DNA from: Coccinella septempunctata
Lineage: Eukaryota > Arthropoda > Insecta > Coleoptera > Coccinellidae
NCBI RefSeq assembly: GCF_907165205.1
Contig: NC_058190.1
Location: 5,340,001 to 5,404,000 of the forward strand
Length of the DNA stretch: 64,000 nucleotides
Direction of reading: 5' to 3'
Positions within the stretch are counted from its first letter, which is position 1, and every line of letters begins with the position of its first letter. This document shows positions 20,996-31,419 of this stretch, one piece after another. Below the pieces are notes generated by a model that did no database searches, had not been told where the DNA came from, and saw only the letters and a program-made list of their open reading frames with translations. The translations under genes were made by a program, and so were the position numbers.

Positions 20996-21470
20996 CTATA
21001 ATAATAGTATACATGTGTATTTTTTCCCACACATTTTTCCATTGCCCAATACGAGTCTTTGACATATTTTTCGAAAATCACTAGATTCACATCTAAATGA
21101 TCTCAACGCTTCATAAGAAATGTTACTTTTCACAATTGTTTCAATAAAGTGTAATTTTTTGTTTTTCGAATTACCTGCTCTTCTTTTTTATAATGAAAAA
21201 TATTTTTCAAAGTTTCCTTATTCCTTTGAATGAATCTATAAATTACACTGGGATATTTCAAGGATTTAATTTTCAAAATGAACTCATTCCGTGAAGAATT
21301 GGATCTTTGGGATTCAAATTAATCAAGTCATCAAAGGAACAAAAAGGTTTTTCAAGTAATATTGCGTCAATTATTTGGCTCGAAATATCAAAGCGTTTGG
21401 AATCCATATCCATTTTATGAACAATGAAAATTTTAGAAATGAAAAAATTAACAGCGGCGGTATGAATGTT
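20996..21470 (-). repeat. Partial array unit and unique upstream exon
   Basis: After the Penelope insertion the array unit resumes and runs into sequence shared only with 19115-19210 (FILKIKSLKYPSVIYRFIQ, then RNKETLKNIFHYKK). Further upstream, in another frame, is CSFDDLINLNPKDPILHG. This looks like the unamplified N-terminal part of the gene that gave rise to the array. Confidence 0.5.
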
Positions 21471-21479
21471 ATAAAAATT

Positions 21480-21660
21480 ATAATCAATCAGAAATGGAAC
21501 TAAAGGTTGACTTAGCTGAATTCAGTCGAAATAGTCGAAGTAGATGGAAGATGGAATATGATCTGCCACAAAAGACAAATATGGCTGCTGCCATTGTGTG
21601 GATAAGTTGCCGTGCAGCTACTTCTTGAATATATTCTCCATGATCTATCTGCATTTTGAT
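21480..21660 (-). pseudogene. Second copy of P-like transposase fragment
   Basis: The 21480-21660 sequence matches 19250-19430 almost base for base (SHTMAAAI-coding text, GAATATATTCTCC). Frames are broken. It directly abuts a piggyBac fragment at its upstream side, so the two were joined by rearrangement. Confidence 0.55.
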
Positions 21661-21799
21661 GAAACTTAATCAAACAATTCCTCTTGTTATTATAACATAG
21701 AAATACCTTACATTTAGTATAAGTTTTCATTGAACAAACTTGACAAATTTGACGATTTTTCTGCCACATTGGCAAGTGTCCAATATTGTCAGTCCTCAC
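21655..21799 (-). pseudogene. piggyBac transposase C-terminal cysteine-rich domain
   Basis: The first ~48 codons of a 95-codon frame read RTDNIGHLPMWQKNRQICQVC ... TKCKVFLCYNNKRNCLIKFH: the C-terminal zinc-binding domain (CxxC, CxxxxxC, C...FH) of piggyBac-type transposases, which binds terminal repeats. The catalytic DDD domain is not adjacent. Confidence 0.65.
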
Positions 21800-22385
21800 A
21801 GCGGTCAGGGGTAGGTCCTGATGCTTTTCTCTATTTTCTTTCTCTGAGTTGGTGTCCTAGGGCTTGAATAAACTGATGGACTTCCATGGCGCCTCGATGG
21901 TGGTGAACTGGTCACTGAATTAGCCAAGGACAACCCCGTTTACGAGGAAGGGCCATTTGCTTTGCGCAGGTGTTCCGAAACGGCTTGTTTGAAGGCGACC
22001 AGAGATAAATAAGAGTCTAGGTTTTTTTTCGCCACAAAAACACGCAGGGTCTTCTCTACCACTAAGAAAGCTTAGCATGAGGAAAACGTGAAGCAAATTG
22101 AAGAGAAACCATATCCGTATGCGTAATTTATAATCATGCTTGTGTACATACGAAACCCCATATGTCGTAGCGAAAAAAGCGAAGAATGCATACGAACCCA
22201 GATATGGTTCCGAAACAATTGGTGTTGAAAAAAGGATGAAATTTAATAGAAAGTGAAAATCTATTATAGTGCATACGAACTAGAGGTTATGACAAACAAC
22301 AAAACATTTTTTGTTGCTCGAAAAACTCACCTTTTCATTTTTATTTCTTTTTGCAAAGTTGATAATCGCACCAATGTCTAGAAAA
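21800..22385. other. Unassigned region
   Basis: No long ORF or repeat recognised. Confidence 0.35.
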
Positions 22386-22390
22386 GTGTG

Positions 22391-22765
22391 TGTTGGAAAT
22401 AAGGTTGGTTTAGGATAAATTCTTCTTCAATGAAACGCACTATGTGAAACAATCTGTATATTGATTCAATCGATTTAACGGAGGTCGATCTATACTCTCA
22501 ATGAATATCAAACCAGAACTGACTAAAACGGAGAGAAATATCTTATTCCTAAAAGATGCTTATATACAGTATAGGTTCCAATAGCAAAGTACATAATATG
22601 CTCTCACAGTCGAAAACTGCTGGGGTATGTTATTCAACACTTTGACCGCCAGCACTAATATTGTTGACTAATAAACCAATCACATTTGACATATTTATAT
22701 TTGTCGAGAATTCTGAATGAGTAAGGGATTTGGTTTTGCTTTACTCTGATGAATTTATCTCAACA
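22391..22765. mobile_element. Solo LTR family 1, copy 1
   Basis: A 375-bp unit beginning TGTTGGAAAT and ending ATCTCAACA, flanked by GTGTG on both sides (22386-22390, 22766-22770). A diverged copy with its own 5-bp duplication lies at 59548-59932. TGTTG...CAACA ends and 5-bp TSDs are typical of copia-type LTRs. No internal region. Confidence 0.85.
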
Positions 22766-22770
22766 GTGTG

Positions 22771-22989
22771 GTTATATCCAAGTGGTATGTGATCATGTAC
22801 AAAATGAATGCGTTTTGTTATTGCTAATGACAATACACAATACACTCCGTTAGGGTCCATACGTTAATTTTTCATTTTTTTTGTTGGAATAAATGAACTC
22901 TAAACATGTCAAACCATTTATGGTTTCGTATGCTGTAAAGGGTTAAAACGCTTATGTGTAATGCTCTGTTCATGATCTCAAAATGATAC
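22771..22989. other. Unassigned spacer
   Basis: No feature seen. Confidence 0.3.
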
Positions 22990-25139
22990 AGCAAATGAAG
23001 AACTTCTTCTTCTTCTACTTTACGAAAGCTTGCTAGCTTGTTTCACCCATTTTCCTCCTCTCGTTCTTGAGATATTGAGGTCCAGCTGTCCTTCCACCTT
23101 TTTGGGGGTCTCCCTACAGGTCTTTTGGATGCTGGTCTTCCGTTTCTCGCGATTTTCGCTATTCTGTCGCTTGACATACGTGAGACATGTTCATTCCAGA
23201 ACCTTCTTCTCGCGCGGGTCCATCTAACTACGTCCTCCGTCTGGCATTCTTTCCTGATCTCGTCGCTTCTTCTCTGGTCTCTCAATGTGTTCCCTGTGAT
23301 TGCCCTCAAAACTCGCATCTCGTTTGTTCGTGCCATTCTTTTAGTTTCAGCTGTTTCTGCTCTTGTTTCCGCCGCGTATGTCATTATGGGTCTGACACAT
23401 GCTTTGTAAATTCTCACTTTACTGGTTGTTGTCATGCAATTGTTCTTCCAGATGATATTCCTTAGGGCCCCCGATATTCTGGCTGCCTTATTCATCTGAT
23501 GTCTTACACTATCTTTTAAGCTTCCATATGGCGATATCGTTACGCCCAGATAGTTAAAGAAGAATACTTGTTCGATGATTTTGTTATTTATCTCCAGCTT
23601 ACATCGGCGGGGTTCCCTGGCGATCACCATGCTCTTAGTTTTAGGGATTGATATTACCATATTGAGCTCCAGAGCCTCCCTGTAAAATGCCTGTATTAAC
23701 CATTGCAGCCCGTCTTCACTATCTGCAAATAGTACTGCGTCATCTGCATAACACAAGATCTTCAATAGTTCGTTCCCCATTCTGTATCCTTGGTTCACCC
23801 TTCGTACTTTGTGTATTATCCTGTCCATTATCAGATTAAATAACAGTGGACTAAGACTATCTCCCTGTCTCACTCCTAGGTTGATCTTTACTTTATCGGT
23901 TGTGGTTGCTCTTGTCTTGACTGTGGTAGTGTTGCCTGTGTTTAGTTGTTTTATCGTCTCTACAATGTTTGGATGTATTCCTCTGTGCTTCAGTTCGTCC
24001 ACAACATCCGTCAGTTGTATTCTGTCGAATGCCTTACTCAAGTCTATGAAGCACAAGTACGCAGGTTTGTCATATTCAATGGATTTCTCTATTACTTGTC
24101 TAACAACGAATACAGCGTCGACCGTGGAACGATTTTTGCGGAAGCCCTGTTGTTCTTCACATAGCTTGGTGTGTTGCAATATGTGTTGTCCCAGTATGCG
24201 AGTGAACAGTTTCATGGAGGTGTTCAACAATGATATTCCTCTGTAGTTTGCTGGATCTGATGTTTTTCCCTTTTTGAATAAAGGTATTGTTATGCTCTCT
24301 TTCCATTCGTCTGGTATTACTGCGCTCCCTAGAATCTTATTGAATAGTTTGGTGAGCTGTTCAGCCAATCTTACTCCTCCTTGTTTCAACAGTTCATTAG
24401 GAATGTTGTCTGGACCGGGAGCTTTTCCGTTTTTGAGATGTTTCATCTCGTCCATCACTTCTTCTGTTGTAACCCGCTTGTCCTCTTCCAAGCTTATTGC
24501 ATATTCTCGCCGCAGTTTTTGTCTCCTTTCTAGTGGCTGGTCATTATCCTGGGAGTGCAGATTTGTGAAGTACTCTTTCCATTTATCCGCGGTGATGTTA
24601 TGTATTTGCACTGTCTCATTTACCTCTTTTTTCGCGGCTCTGAGCATCTTCCATATGCGTTTTTGAGTTCCATATAGGTCATTTTCCATCTCTCGACTAA
24701 AGTTCTCCCAGTGTTCTTTCTTTATCTCTCTAATTCTTCCATTGACTCTGTTCCTAATTTCAGTATACTTTAGAAAGTTTCTCGGCGTCTTGTTATTTAT
24801 GTAGGTTAGATGTGCCTCCTTCTTTTCTTGTGCCAGATCTTTTACTTCCGATGTGAACCAGGGCTTCTCTCTCCGCTGATGTGAGGTTGCCTTGATTGTT
24901 CTCTTCCCCAGCGCTTCTTCGGCTGCTTCATTTATGTTCTTTAGGAGTATTTTCCACGCCTCGTTCACCGTATGTTGGTCACCGATTGTTGTTTCCTCTA
25001 TTTTGTTTGTCAAACGTCTCCTATATAAGTCGAGTATGCTCTCTGTTTTTAGGGACTCGATGTTGAACTTTGTTACTGGATCGTGTTGTTTGTCCGCTTT
25101 TGTTGGTCTTCTCATTCCAGATATCACACCTAGCACCAA
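22990..25139 (-). mobile_element. 5'-truncated non-LTR retrotransposon
   Basis: The 3' end is marked by a short (GAA)n-like tail on the minus strand near 22996-23012. The 5' end stops at about 25139, where unrelated capsid-like coding sequence begins. The endonuclease domain expected upstream of RT is missing, as usual for a 5'-truncated LINE insertion. Confidence 0.75.
23043..25139 (-). CDS. LINE reverse transcriptase (ORF2, endonuclease missing)
   Basis: 698 codons without interruption. RT motifs in order: GKAPGPDNIPNELLK (about residues 235-250), NYRGISLLN, CFIDLSKAFD (motif A aspartates, about 370), GVRQGDSLSPLLFN, CYADDAVLFADSEDGLQ (motif C YADD, about 460), then FNYLGVTI. The C-terminal tail has RRSDEIRKECQ...RRRFWNEHVSRM and RPVGRPPKRWKDSW, features I associate with RTE-like endonuclease-RT proteins of insects. 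It would copy its RNA at a nicked target. The first ATG falls at the junction with upstream foreign sequence, so the true start is lost. Clade assignment is tentative. Confidence 0.85.
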   Translation of the reverse strand: MVLGVISGMRRPTKADKQHDPVTKFNIESLKTESILDLYRRRLTNKIEETTIGDQHTVNEAWKILLKNINEAAEEALGKRTIKATSHQRREKPWFTSEVKDLAQEKKEAHLTYINNKTPRNFLKYTEIRNRVNGRIREIKKEHWENFSREMENDLYGTQKRIWKMLRAAKKEVNETVQIHNITADKWKEYFTNLHSQDNDQPLERRQKLRREYAISLEEDKRVTTEEVMDEMKHLKNGKAPGPDNIPNELLKQGGVRLAEQLTKLFNKILGSAVIPDEWKESITIPLFKKGKTSDPANYRGISLLNTSMKLFTRILGQHILQHTKLCEEQQGFRKNRSTVDAVFVVRQVIEKSIEYDKPAYLCFIDLSKAFDRIQLTDVVDELKHRGIHPNIVETIKQLNTGNTTTVKTRATTTDKVKINLGVRQGDSLSPLLFNLIMDRIIHKVRRVNQGYRMGNELLKILCYADDAVLFADSEDGLQWLIQAFYREALELNMVISIPKTKSMVIAREPRRCKLEINNKIIEQVFFFNYLGVTISPYGSLKDSVRHQMNKAARISGALRNIIWKNNCMTTTSKVRIYKACVRPIMTYAAETRAETAETKRMARTNEMRVLRAITGNTLRDQRRSDEIRKECQTEDVVRWTRARRRFWNEHVSRMSSDRIAKIARNGRPASKRPVGRPPKRWKDSWTSISQEREEENG

Positions 25140-25798
25140 ATTGTAGTTTCCAGTTCGTGTGAGTGACGATTAGTACCAATGTAAAGGGAGTTAGCTGCAT
25201 TGGGACCGATACAAGTGGGTAAGTAAGGGGATACAATACCAATTCTTGAAGTGGCGGGGACACTAGCGGTGAGGGATTTTAATATAGGAACTAAAGGGCC
25301 GGGGATCGGAATTGATTCGGGTGGAATCTCATTCATGAGTTCTTGGATAAATCTTTTGGTTGATCGATTTCCTATGTTTACAGAGGCTTGGGTTCGTAGA
25401 GTTTGAATAATGAAAACTATTCCGAAGTAAAGTCTAGATAGGAGTGGATGCCATTTATCACAGATTTCATGGAAGTAGAGGTTAGTACTCATTAGTAAGT
25501 CCATTTGATTGATAACATAGTAGTAGTTACGTGCTGAGGGTACGTATACACTAGGTAAAGGTTTAATCCTTTTCTGAAGTTTCAGTCTTATATATGGAGT
25601 TAACATGAAGTTTTTACCGTCTATTTCGACATTAGGAGGCTTTTTAGGTTTAAAGTCAGGTTCGGTGGGAACTTTAATCGCATCTAATACTGTAGTAGCT
25701 GATGTTAAAGGTTGTGAAGACTGTGGTGCTGAAGAAGCAACGTTGAGCGTTGTGATTTGCTCAGTCTTTTCAATAGCTTTGACTAGATTGCTTTCCAT
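25130..25798 (-). CDS. Capsid-like ORF, candidate endogenous partiti-like viral element
   Basis: 222 codons, uninterrupted. About residues 60-75 are rich in aromatic and basic residues (FMLTPYIRLKLQKR), residues about 105-130 read FHEICDKWHPLLSRLYFG, and about 160-185 PIPGPLVPILKSLTASVP, a proline-rich block I associate with capsid proteins of partiti-like dsRNA viruses. The 3' part is cut by the LINE junction at 25130-25139. Insects carry such endogenised capsid genes. The identification is from memory of motif style and is uncertain; it is an old copy in a genome, not a virus genome. No RdRp is nearby. Confidence 0.45.
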   Translation of the reverse strand: MESNLVKAIEKTEQITTLNVASSAPQSSQPLTSATTVLDAIKVPTEPDFKPKKPPNVEIDGKNFMLTPYIRLKLQKRIKPLPSVYVPSARNYYYVINQMDLLMSTNLYFHEICDKWHPLLSRLYFGIVFIIQTLRTQASVNIGNRSTKRFIQELMNEIPPESIPIPGPLVPILKSLTASVPATSRIGIVSPYLPTCIGPNAANSLYIGTNRHSHELETTIWC

Positions 25799-25815
25799 GG
25801 TTAATGGGTGATTAG

Positions 25816-26199
25816 TTGACTCTAAGGTTATATATATTAAAGTTTGATAAGTACAAGTTTATTAAGTTAGAAAACCGAGAAGATGTAAGTCTTTCGGAGA
25901 AACTATTCTCAAATGAAGAACAAAGTAACAAATATGTTACGTGGATATTATGGAGCGGGAACATGAAATTTACAAAATGTGAATATAATTTGGATACAGC
26001 ACAGATACATCCCAAATATCGTTTCAGACTCAGAAAAATAACACATAACAAAATTCCCCATTCGATCTCCCAAGAAAACATAACAGATATGTTACTAGTC
26101 ACCTGGAAAGTGTTTCCCAAAAAATCACCTATAAAAAACTTTCGAAATGAAATAGATCCTAATACGACCCTAGACCGTTTGTTAATTGAATTATCGTAA
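25816..26199 (+). CDS. Unrecognised 127-codon ORF, head-to-head with capsid-like ORF
   Basis: An intact plus-strand frame starting 17 bp from the start of the divergent capsid-like ORF. Basic, with NKYVTWILWSGNMKFTKCEYN and ENITDMLLVTWKVFPKKSP. No domain recognised. The antisense strand is also open over the same span (130 codons), which lowers confidence that the plus frame is the real one. Confidence 0.35.
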   Translation: MTLRLYILKFDKYKFIKLENREDVSLSEKLFSNEEQSNKYVTWILWSGNMKFTKCEYNLDTAQIHPKYRFRLRKITHNKIPHSISQENITDMLLVTWKVFPKKSPIKNFRNEIDPNTTLDRLLIELS

Positions 26200-26360
26200 A
26201 GCACATTTTGTAATAATTCAGGGGTGCCCCAGGGTTCTCACCTGGGACCACTCTTTTTTATTATATATTTAAACACTATAGGAAAGTGTTTCAAAAATTG
26301 CATTTTTCTATTGTATGCCGACGACCTCAAATTTTTCAGAGGAGAAGGGAGTGGAGGACA
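26200..26360 (+). pseudogene. LINE reverse transcriptase fragment (jockey-like)
   Basis: Plus-strand frame reading VPQGSHLGPLFFIIYLNTI and then FLLYADDLKFFR: RT motif B' and the YADD motif C of jockey/CR1-type LINEs, closer together than normal and cut on both sides. Dead fragment. Confidence 0.7.
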
Positions 26361-29188
26361 TTATTCTCATGTTGTATCGTTTAGTATATTGGCTCGTTCG
26401 ATATTCACGTGGCAATGAAAATGGAAGCTTAGGATTGCCGAATTGTTCTCATTATTTCTTAACTTACACGATTTAATGAAATGGCTCATTTCGATACCAA
26501 CTGACAGAAGAGACTCAGGACACAAGTGTAAAAAATAGAATAAAACTAATAAAATATAAAAATAAATAAAATCAATGAAATCTCACCAATAAAATTCGTC
26601 TAAATTATTCACGAATTTTTTCACAATGGGCATCACAATCTTCTTGTTCGAACATTCCAACAATCGTCGTAAAAATAGGATGAAATGGGGAAACATCATA
26701 GAACTTTTTCAACATAACTAACATAAGCACTTTCATGAAACTGCCTCGATTTTCTACATTTTTTTTCAACCTAAATCGCAGGATACAACAATTATTATTC
26801 TCTAAAGTGACCTGATGCCTTTAATCCGTTGAACTTGGTACTGAACCATTCATTGTCCAGCCATATGTTTATGTTTTGTTTTGTTTTTCCGAATCCGGAG
26901 TCACCTTCCACAGTCCCGTACTCGAAATTCATTGAAATTTTGTCGAATTTCTTGGGGTTGTATCTCAGCCATCCTGGATATTTTATAGAGACAATTCTTG
27001 GTGAAACGACTTATTTTGATGAGTTCTACCTTCTGCAAAGAAAAGCTAAAAACATCCTGTATATAAGAAGTTGTCTCATGTTTATATTCATATTTTCATC
27101 ATCTCAATGTTGAGCTGCAATATTGTACCTATTACTTATGTTATAGGTTATGCTACTATCTAATGATTACAGGGTAGAAGTGGTTGTAGAAAAAAAGGAA
27201 AGTTTGGATGGTTTAACACCTTGCTACTTACCAATTTGAACTGAAAACTACCCTTATTGTACTCGAAACCGTGCTGCTATACTACTCTGAATGCAACTTG
27301 AATATTTATCAATTTTATACATTATGGAAATTGTTGCATTATATAGAACATAATCACAGATGTCATTGCGCCAGGAGTTTTATGTACCAAAATAACATGA
27401 AAATTCTTGATCCCATAAATTTCTTTCGCGTCGAAAAAACAAATTTGTAGTATTATAGACATTGAAATTAAACATGATATTTTCATTGCATAAGCAATTT
27501 AATTGGAATAAAAACAGGCACAGTGACATCTAGATGTTCTTCAATAAAAAAAGAGTATTTACGAGAGAAATTGCAAGAGTAAATACTGAATGAGTGAATT
27601 AAGTATTTAAACGGAGATTGACAAGATATTACTTGCCCTTAATCGTTTCATCAACGTTCCAATAAAAAAAAGGTTATAAAATTCGGTTGACATAAAATTG
27701 AACTGAAATTTCGGAAACGTTCCTGATCAAGTGAGATCTTTTTCACCATTTAAAGTCCATCAGGATACTTATGCCCGAAATATTAATCACCAAGCATTAG
27801 TTGAGATAGTCATGCCAATAATATTTGTAATCGAAAAATAGTCTCCGATATCTCTTTGATAGCAGTTATAATACGAGTCTGAACTAAGATGAGGTGCGAG
27901 CCATTAGTCGGATATAATTCCAATTTTATGAGGTCATCGTCTGAACTTCTGACTTCCATAAATCTTTCATGTATGTAATGCAAACTGACATTTCAGATCT
28001 ATCACACGTTTGCCATATTTCAGATCGACGGATGTTGCACTAGTAAATTTTTCAATGGGAAACTGTATTCGAACATATTTCAATGTATTGAAATATCGAT
28101 ACAGAAATAATTTTGCCTTGAGGTCAGATCGAGGCTTGGGCCTGCCTGCATGGAAATAAATTCAGATCTATGAACGATGAAACGCTTTCAATACTGGATG
28201 ACAGAAGGAGGATCAAATGAACCCCAATTGACTCAAAAATAATGATCTTTACGCAAAGTCGTGCTTGAGCCTGAATCCACAGGATTCAATTTCCAGGCAC
28301 TATGAGCCACGCAACTACGATGATATAATTATGAACATATTTGAAAAAAAGGTCAATTATGGGAGTTCTTCATAAGAAACGCCCGAGTGCAAAATAATTA
28401 TTTAAGCACTTCTTATTATCCTTGGTACACAAAGAGTCCTGAGTGAATTGGTCATATGTCTAGAATTGAGAGCTTTTATTGATCTCAGTTGTATAATGCA
28501 AGCTTGATCTGATTTCTTTTCGAGGCTATCTGACAAAACCCAAGCTCAAAAAAGTTTCAATCTGATATATCAGTTTCATCAATGTTTTATTCAATGTTTT
28601 TTTCTACTTTTTGGAGTCTATTAATTATTATATTATTACTGGCAGGCTCTTAACGAAAATAAAATGACCTAGCTTCCACAATAATGAACCATTCAATTTC
28701 GAGGCTAAGGTATCTAGGTTGACTGTCATATTTTAACATAGGGAAGTTTCCTAAATCTCTATACTCAAATTATTATCTTTTTTATTATTACATAGAAGAG
28801 TCGGGACATTGAATGTTATGGGGCAATTTTTTTGTCCCTCTACTGAAAGTATTACTTTCCACACTCATTGAAGTTTGGAAAGTAGAATTTTTCCGAATGC
28901 GTGCGGAAAAGAAACCCCGCTGTTCCTTTTCCGCACTGAACGTCAGAAATTTTCGCAATGTCAGAATCAAGACTAACATTCTCGGTTGAAAAGAAAAATG
29001 CTGTTCGTAACAAGTTTGGAAAGTGATACTTTTCCGAAGGAAACTGTAAGTCAAGCAGTCGAGTGCGGAAAAGTTTTCGAGTGAGATGTTTAAGGGTTGT
29101 TTTCAGGGATGATACTCAAGGAATATTCATTATATATGAAAGGAATTCATATCTGTGATGAAAGTATTATTAGGTTCAAAAGTCTGTT
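26361..29188. other. Long region without recognised genes
   Basis: AT-rich, ORFs all under 95 codons with no motif. Two imperfect copies of a GTTTGGAAAGT ... TTTCCG ... GTGCGGAAAAG phrase occur at about 28868-28910 and 29010-29075. No TIR or LTR pair was found by eye. Confidence 0.4.
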
Positions 29189-29711
29189 CCATTTTTTCTT
29201 CCGGGTCTTCGTTTGCGAGATACAGGGTATCTTGTTAATTATGGTCGCTAAAAATAATGAAAAATAACTTTGCAGTTCAAACTTAAAAACCTAGTTGTCA
29301 AATTTTGTTGAAATTAATAATCTTGTTAATTATCACTACTCATTTTTCCAAATACAAGAAATTCACAATGCGTTAATAAATTGTTTTTGATCATAAAATG
29401 CCAGTTTTCTCTAATACGAGCAATGAACCAGGAATTTTCATGTAAAATACATTGGCGCATCAGAATTAGTTGTGCAAATGCAAATTAGTCCAGTGGTGCA
29501 AAAGCTAAGTGCAAATTCAATATCTCCGCCGCTGCCACGTCTAATAACATCGAGTGTAGTGCAAAAAAGAAGTTATTATTAGTGACAATGTGTGTACAAA
29601 ACCTCAATTATGTAATTCAAACAGTTTCGGAGATATTAGCAAAAAACTAAAAAAAATTATAAATTTTTAACACCCTGTATCACGAAAACGAAGACCCGGA
29701 AGAAAAAATGG
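29189..29711. mobile_element. MITE-like element with 40-bp inverted ends
   Basis: The sequences at 29189-29228 and 29672-29711 are inverted copies with two or three mismatches (outer CCATTTTTTCTTCCGGGTCT, inner end ACAGGGT). The 443-bp interior has no ORF. No clear duplication flanks it. Non-autonomous element of unknown superfamily. Confidence 0.65.
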
Positions 29712-30242
29712 AAGAGAAAAAAAAAGTTATTCTTTCATGAGAAACTACAGTTCTTTTGATACACTTATTTTGGAATATCCTATATAAAGGTCGTTGCATA
29801 ATTGATTGATAATATGGTATAGAGGACTGGGATTGGTTATCGGGTGAAAACGAAGTCAGAAAAGCCACTATTGGTTTGTTTCTCTCTCTTGTGAGGTCTG
29901 AAAATTTTTTAACAAAAAACAAAGCCATTAGAAATACAAATATAAAAACACTTTTTACAAGTTACAAGGTTTCACAAAAGCGAATCTTTATGAAAAAACA
30001 CTCGAACTTTCAAGGATTGTGCAAATTGATGCAGATTGATTCTTCCTATCTTTCATATATTTCAACAAAAATTTACTACATTGCCGGTAAATGACACGGC
30101 TTATCTTACAGCGTATGTTCACAGAACATCGAATCACAGAAAGAAACAAACAATCTACTGACAAACACGGCACTAACCTACACCAGAGAGGTAAGAAGAA
30201 GAAGGAACCTCAGAGCCATTTATTATATTATCATGTTTTTTC
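29712..30242. other. Unassigned spacer
   Basis: Short ORFs only (up to 82 codons), none recognisable. It may include 3' flank of the Penelope relic. Confidence 0.3.
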
Positions 30243-30720
30243 TTAATGAGATGTACTGAATTGCAGTAAATGCAATTTTATTTCCCTTGTATCGCTCTGA
30301 ATGTTCAGAGTATTTACTTTGAATTGTACCTCCAACATTTCTTGGAAGCATCTTTTTTCTTGGTTTGGGTAAGATTTTATGACCCTGCAATCTTCAAATT
30401 TAAACTTGCGTCCTGCCTCTACTGTATGTTTGGACAGGCCACACTTGGGTTTCATTAATTGGCAGTCTCTTTTGTGTTCTGTAATCCTAGTGTATCATCT
30501 TCAAGATGTTTCTTTTCTTAAAATGTTGCTCGTTATCTAATATTTTTACATCAGAAAAATCAAGTTTGTGTTCATCTTTGAAATAATGGGAATGTCCCTA
30601 ATATCATATTTGTGCTGTTCAATTCTACTCTGTAAATGTTGTCTGGTTTGGCCTACATATATCTTATCACAGTCTAGACAAGGAAAAATGAATTTTTCAC
30701 CTTCATATTTTTTATAAATT
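30243..30720 (-). pseudogene. Penelope-like element C-terminal GIY-YIG region
   Basis: Around 30640-30710 the minus strand encodes FPCLDCDKIYVGQTRQHLQSR (GIY-YIG core with its CxxC). In later frames come TRITEHKRDC and the 70-codon ORF 30243-30455 (KHTVEAGRKFKFEDCRVI). This is the conserved C-terminal endonuclease of Penelope-like elements. Frames change several times between 30460 and 30640, so it is non-functional. The reverse transcriptase part is not present. Confidence 0.7.
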
Positions 30721-30825
30721 CACCTTTCAACTTTGAAAGTGATACAAAAGGAGCCAAATTTGTTTATGTTTTTTATGTTTCTGATTTTCGATAAATAAAA
30801 AAACATTTCGAAAATATGATTTTAA

Positions 30826-31419
30826 TTAAAATATTAATTCTTCATTCACAATTGCAATTAAAAATATTTTCATCTTTCTTCTTTGCTTTTCTTTCACATC
30901 TGTTATTTTCTTCAACTCACCAGCAACAGCCCGACAGAAAACGTCATCCTCATCTTCCGTAGGAGCCTGTGATCTTATATCTTTCATCTCCTTCAAAGTA
31001 TTTAAAACTTCCATATCTATGTCCTCAGAAATTTTTCTTTTCTTTCCATAACTCCTTGAAGGGGTACTGACTTCTTTCGAGCAGCTTGGTAAAGATATAG
31101 CAATAGAGGGAGATAATTCAGGCCCACCGAAACAATGGTCCTGGCTATCTACTTCCACAGTTTCAATGGCATTTTCTATTAAAAGGTTACTGGAAGTGAT
31201 TTTTCTTGCCTTTACATGAGGATTAAGGAAACTCATGGCTTCAAACCACTCCCAAGAGCTTGGCTCCTCCTGACTCTGCCCACTTTTTGTGTTATACTCA
31301 TGGATTTTGTTCTCCTTGACGAATCTTGTTCTTAACGTCCTCCATTGAGTTTTCACTTCTTCAACTACAAAAAAAAATGTAAGTATTAAAAATTGAAGAA
31401 TTTTCATTCCCAATTGCAA
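30826..31419 (-). CDS. MADF-BESS terminal exon, copy 1
   Basis: Open reading frame of 197 codons, of which those after the TAG acceptor (about 31372) are exon sequence. MADF C-terminal half (WRTLRTRF ... WEWFEAMSFL), a serine-rich linker with a KKRK nuclear-localisation-like patch (YGKKRKISED), then BESS (DEDDVFCRAVAGELKKI). MADF binds DNA and BESS mediates protein contacts in insect transcription factors; similar proteins also accompany some Harbinger-type transposons. Intact as an exon. Confidence 0.6.
   Translation of the reverse strand: MQLGMKILQFLILTFFFVVEEVKTQWRTLRTRFVKENKIHEYNTKSGQSQEEPSSWEWFEAMSFLNPHVKARKITSSNLLIENAIETVEVDSQDHCFGGPELSPSIAISLPSCSKEVSTPSRSYGKKRKISEDIDMEVLNTLKEMKDIRSQAPTEDEDDVFCRAVAGELKKITDVKEKQRRKMKIFLIAIVNEELIF

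Noticed and set aside
23809..25146. Several plus-strand ORFs of 70-145 codons across the LINE
   Set aside because: They are antisense shadows of the intact reverse-transcriptase frame and show no domains.
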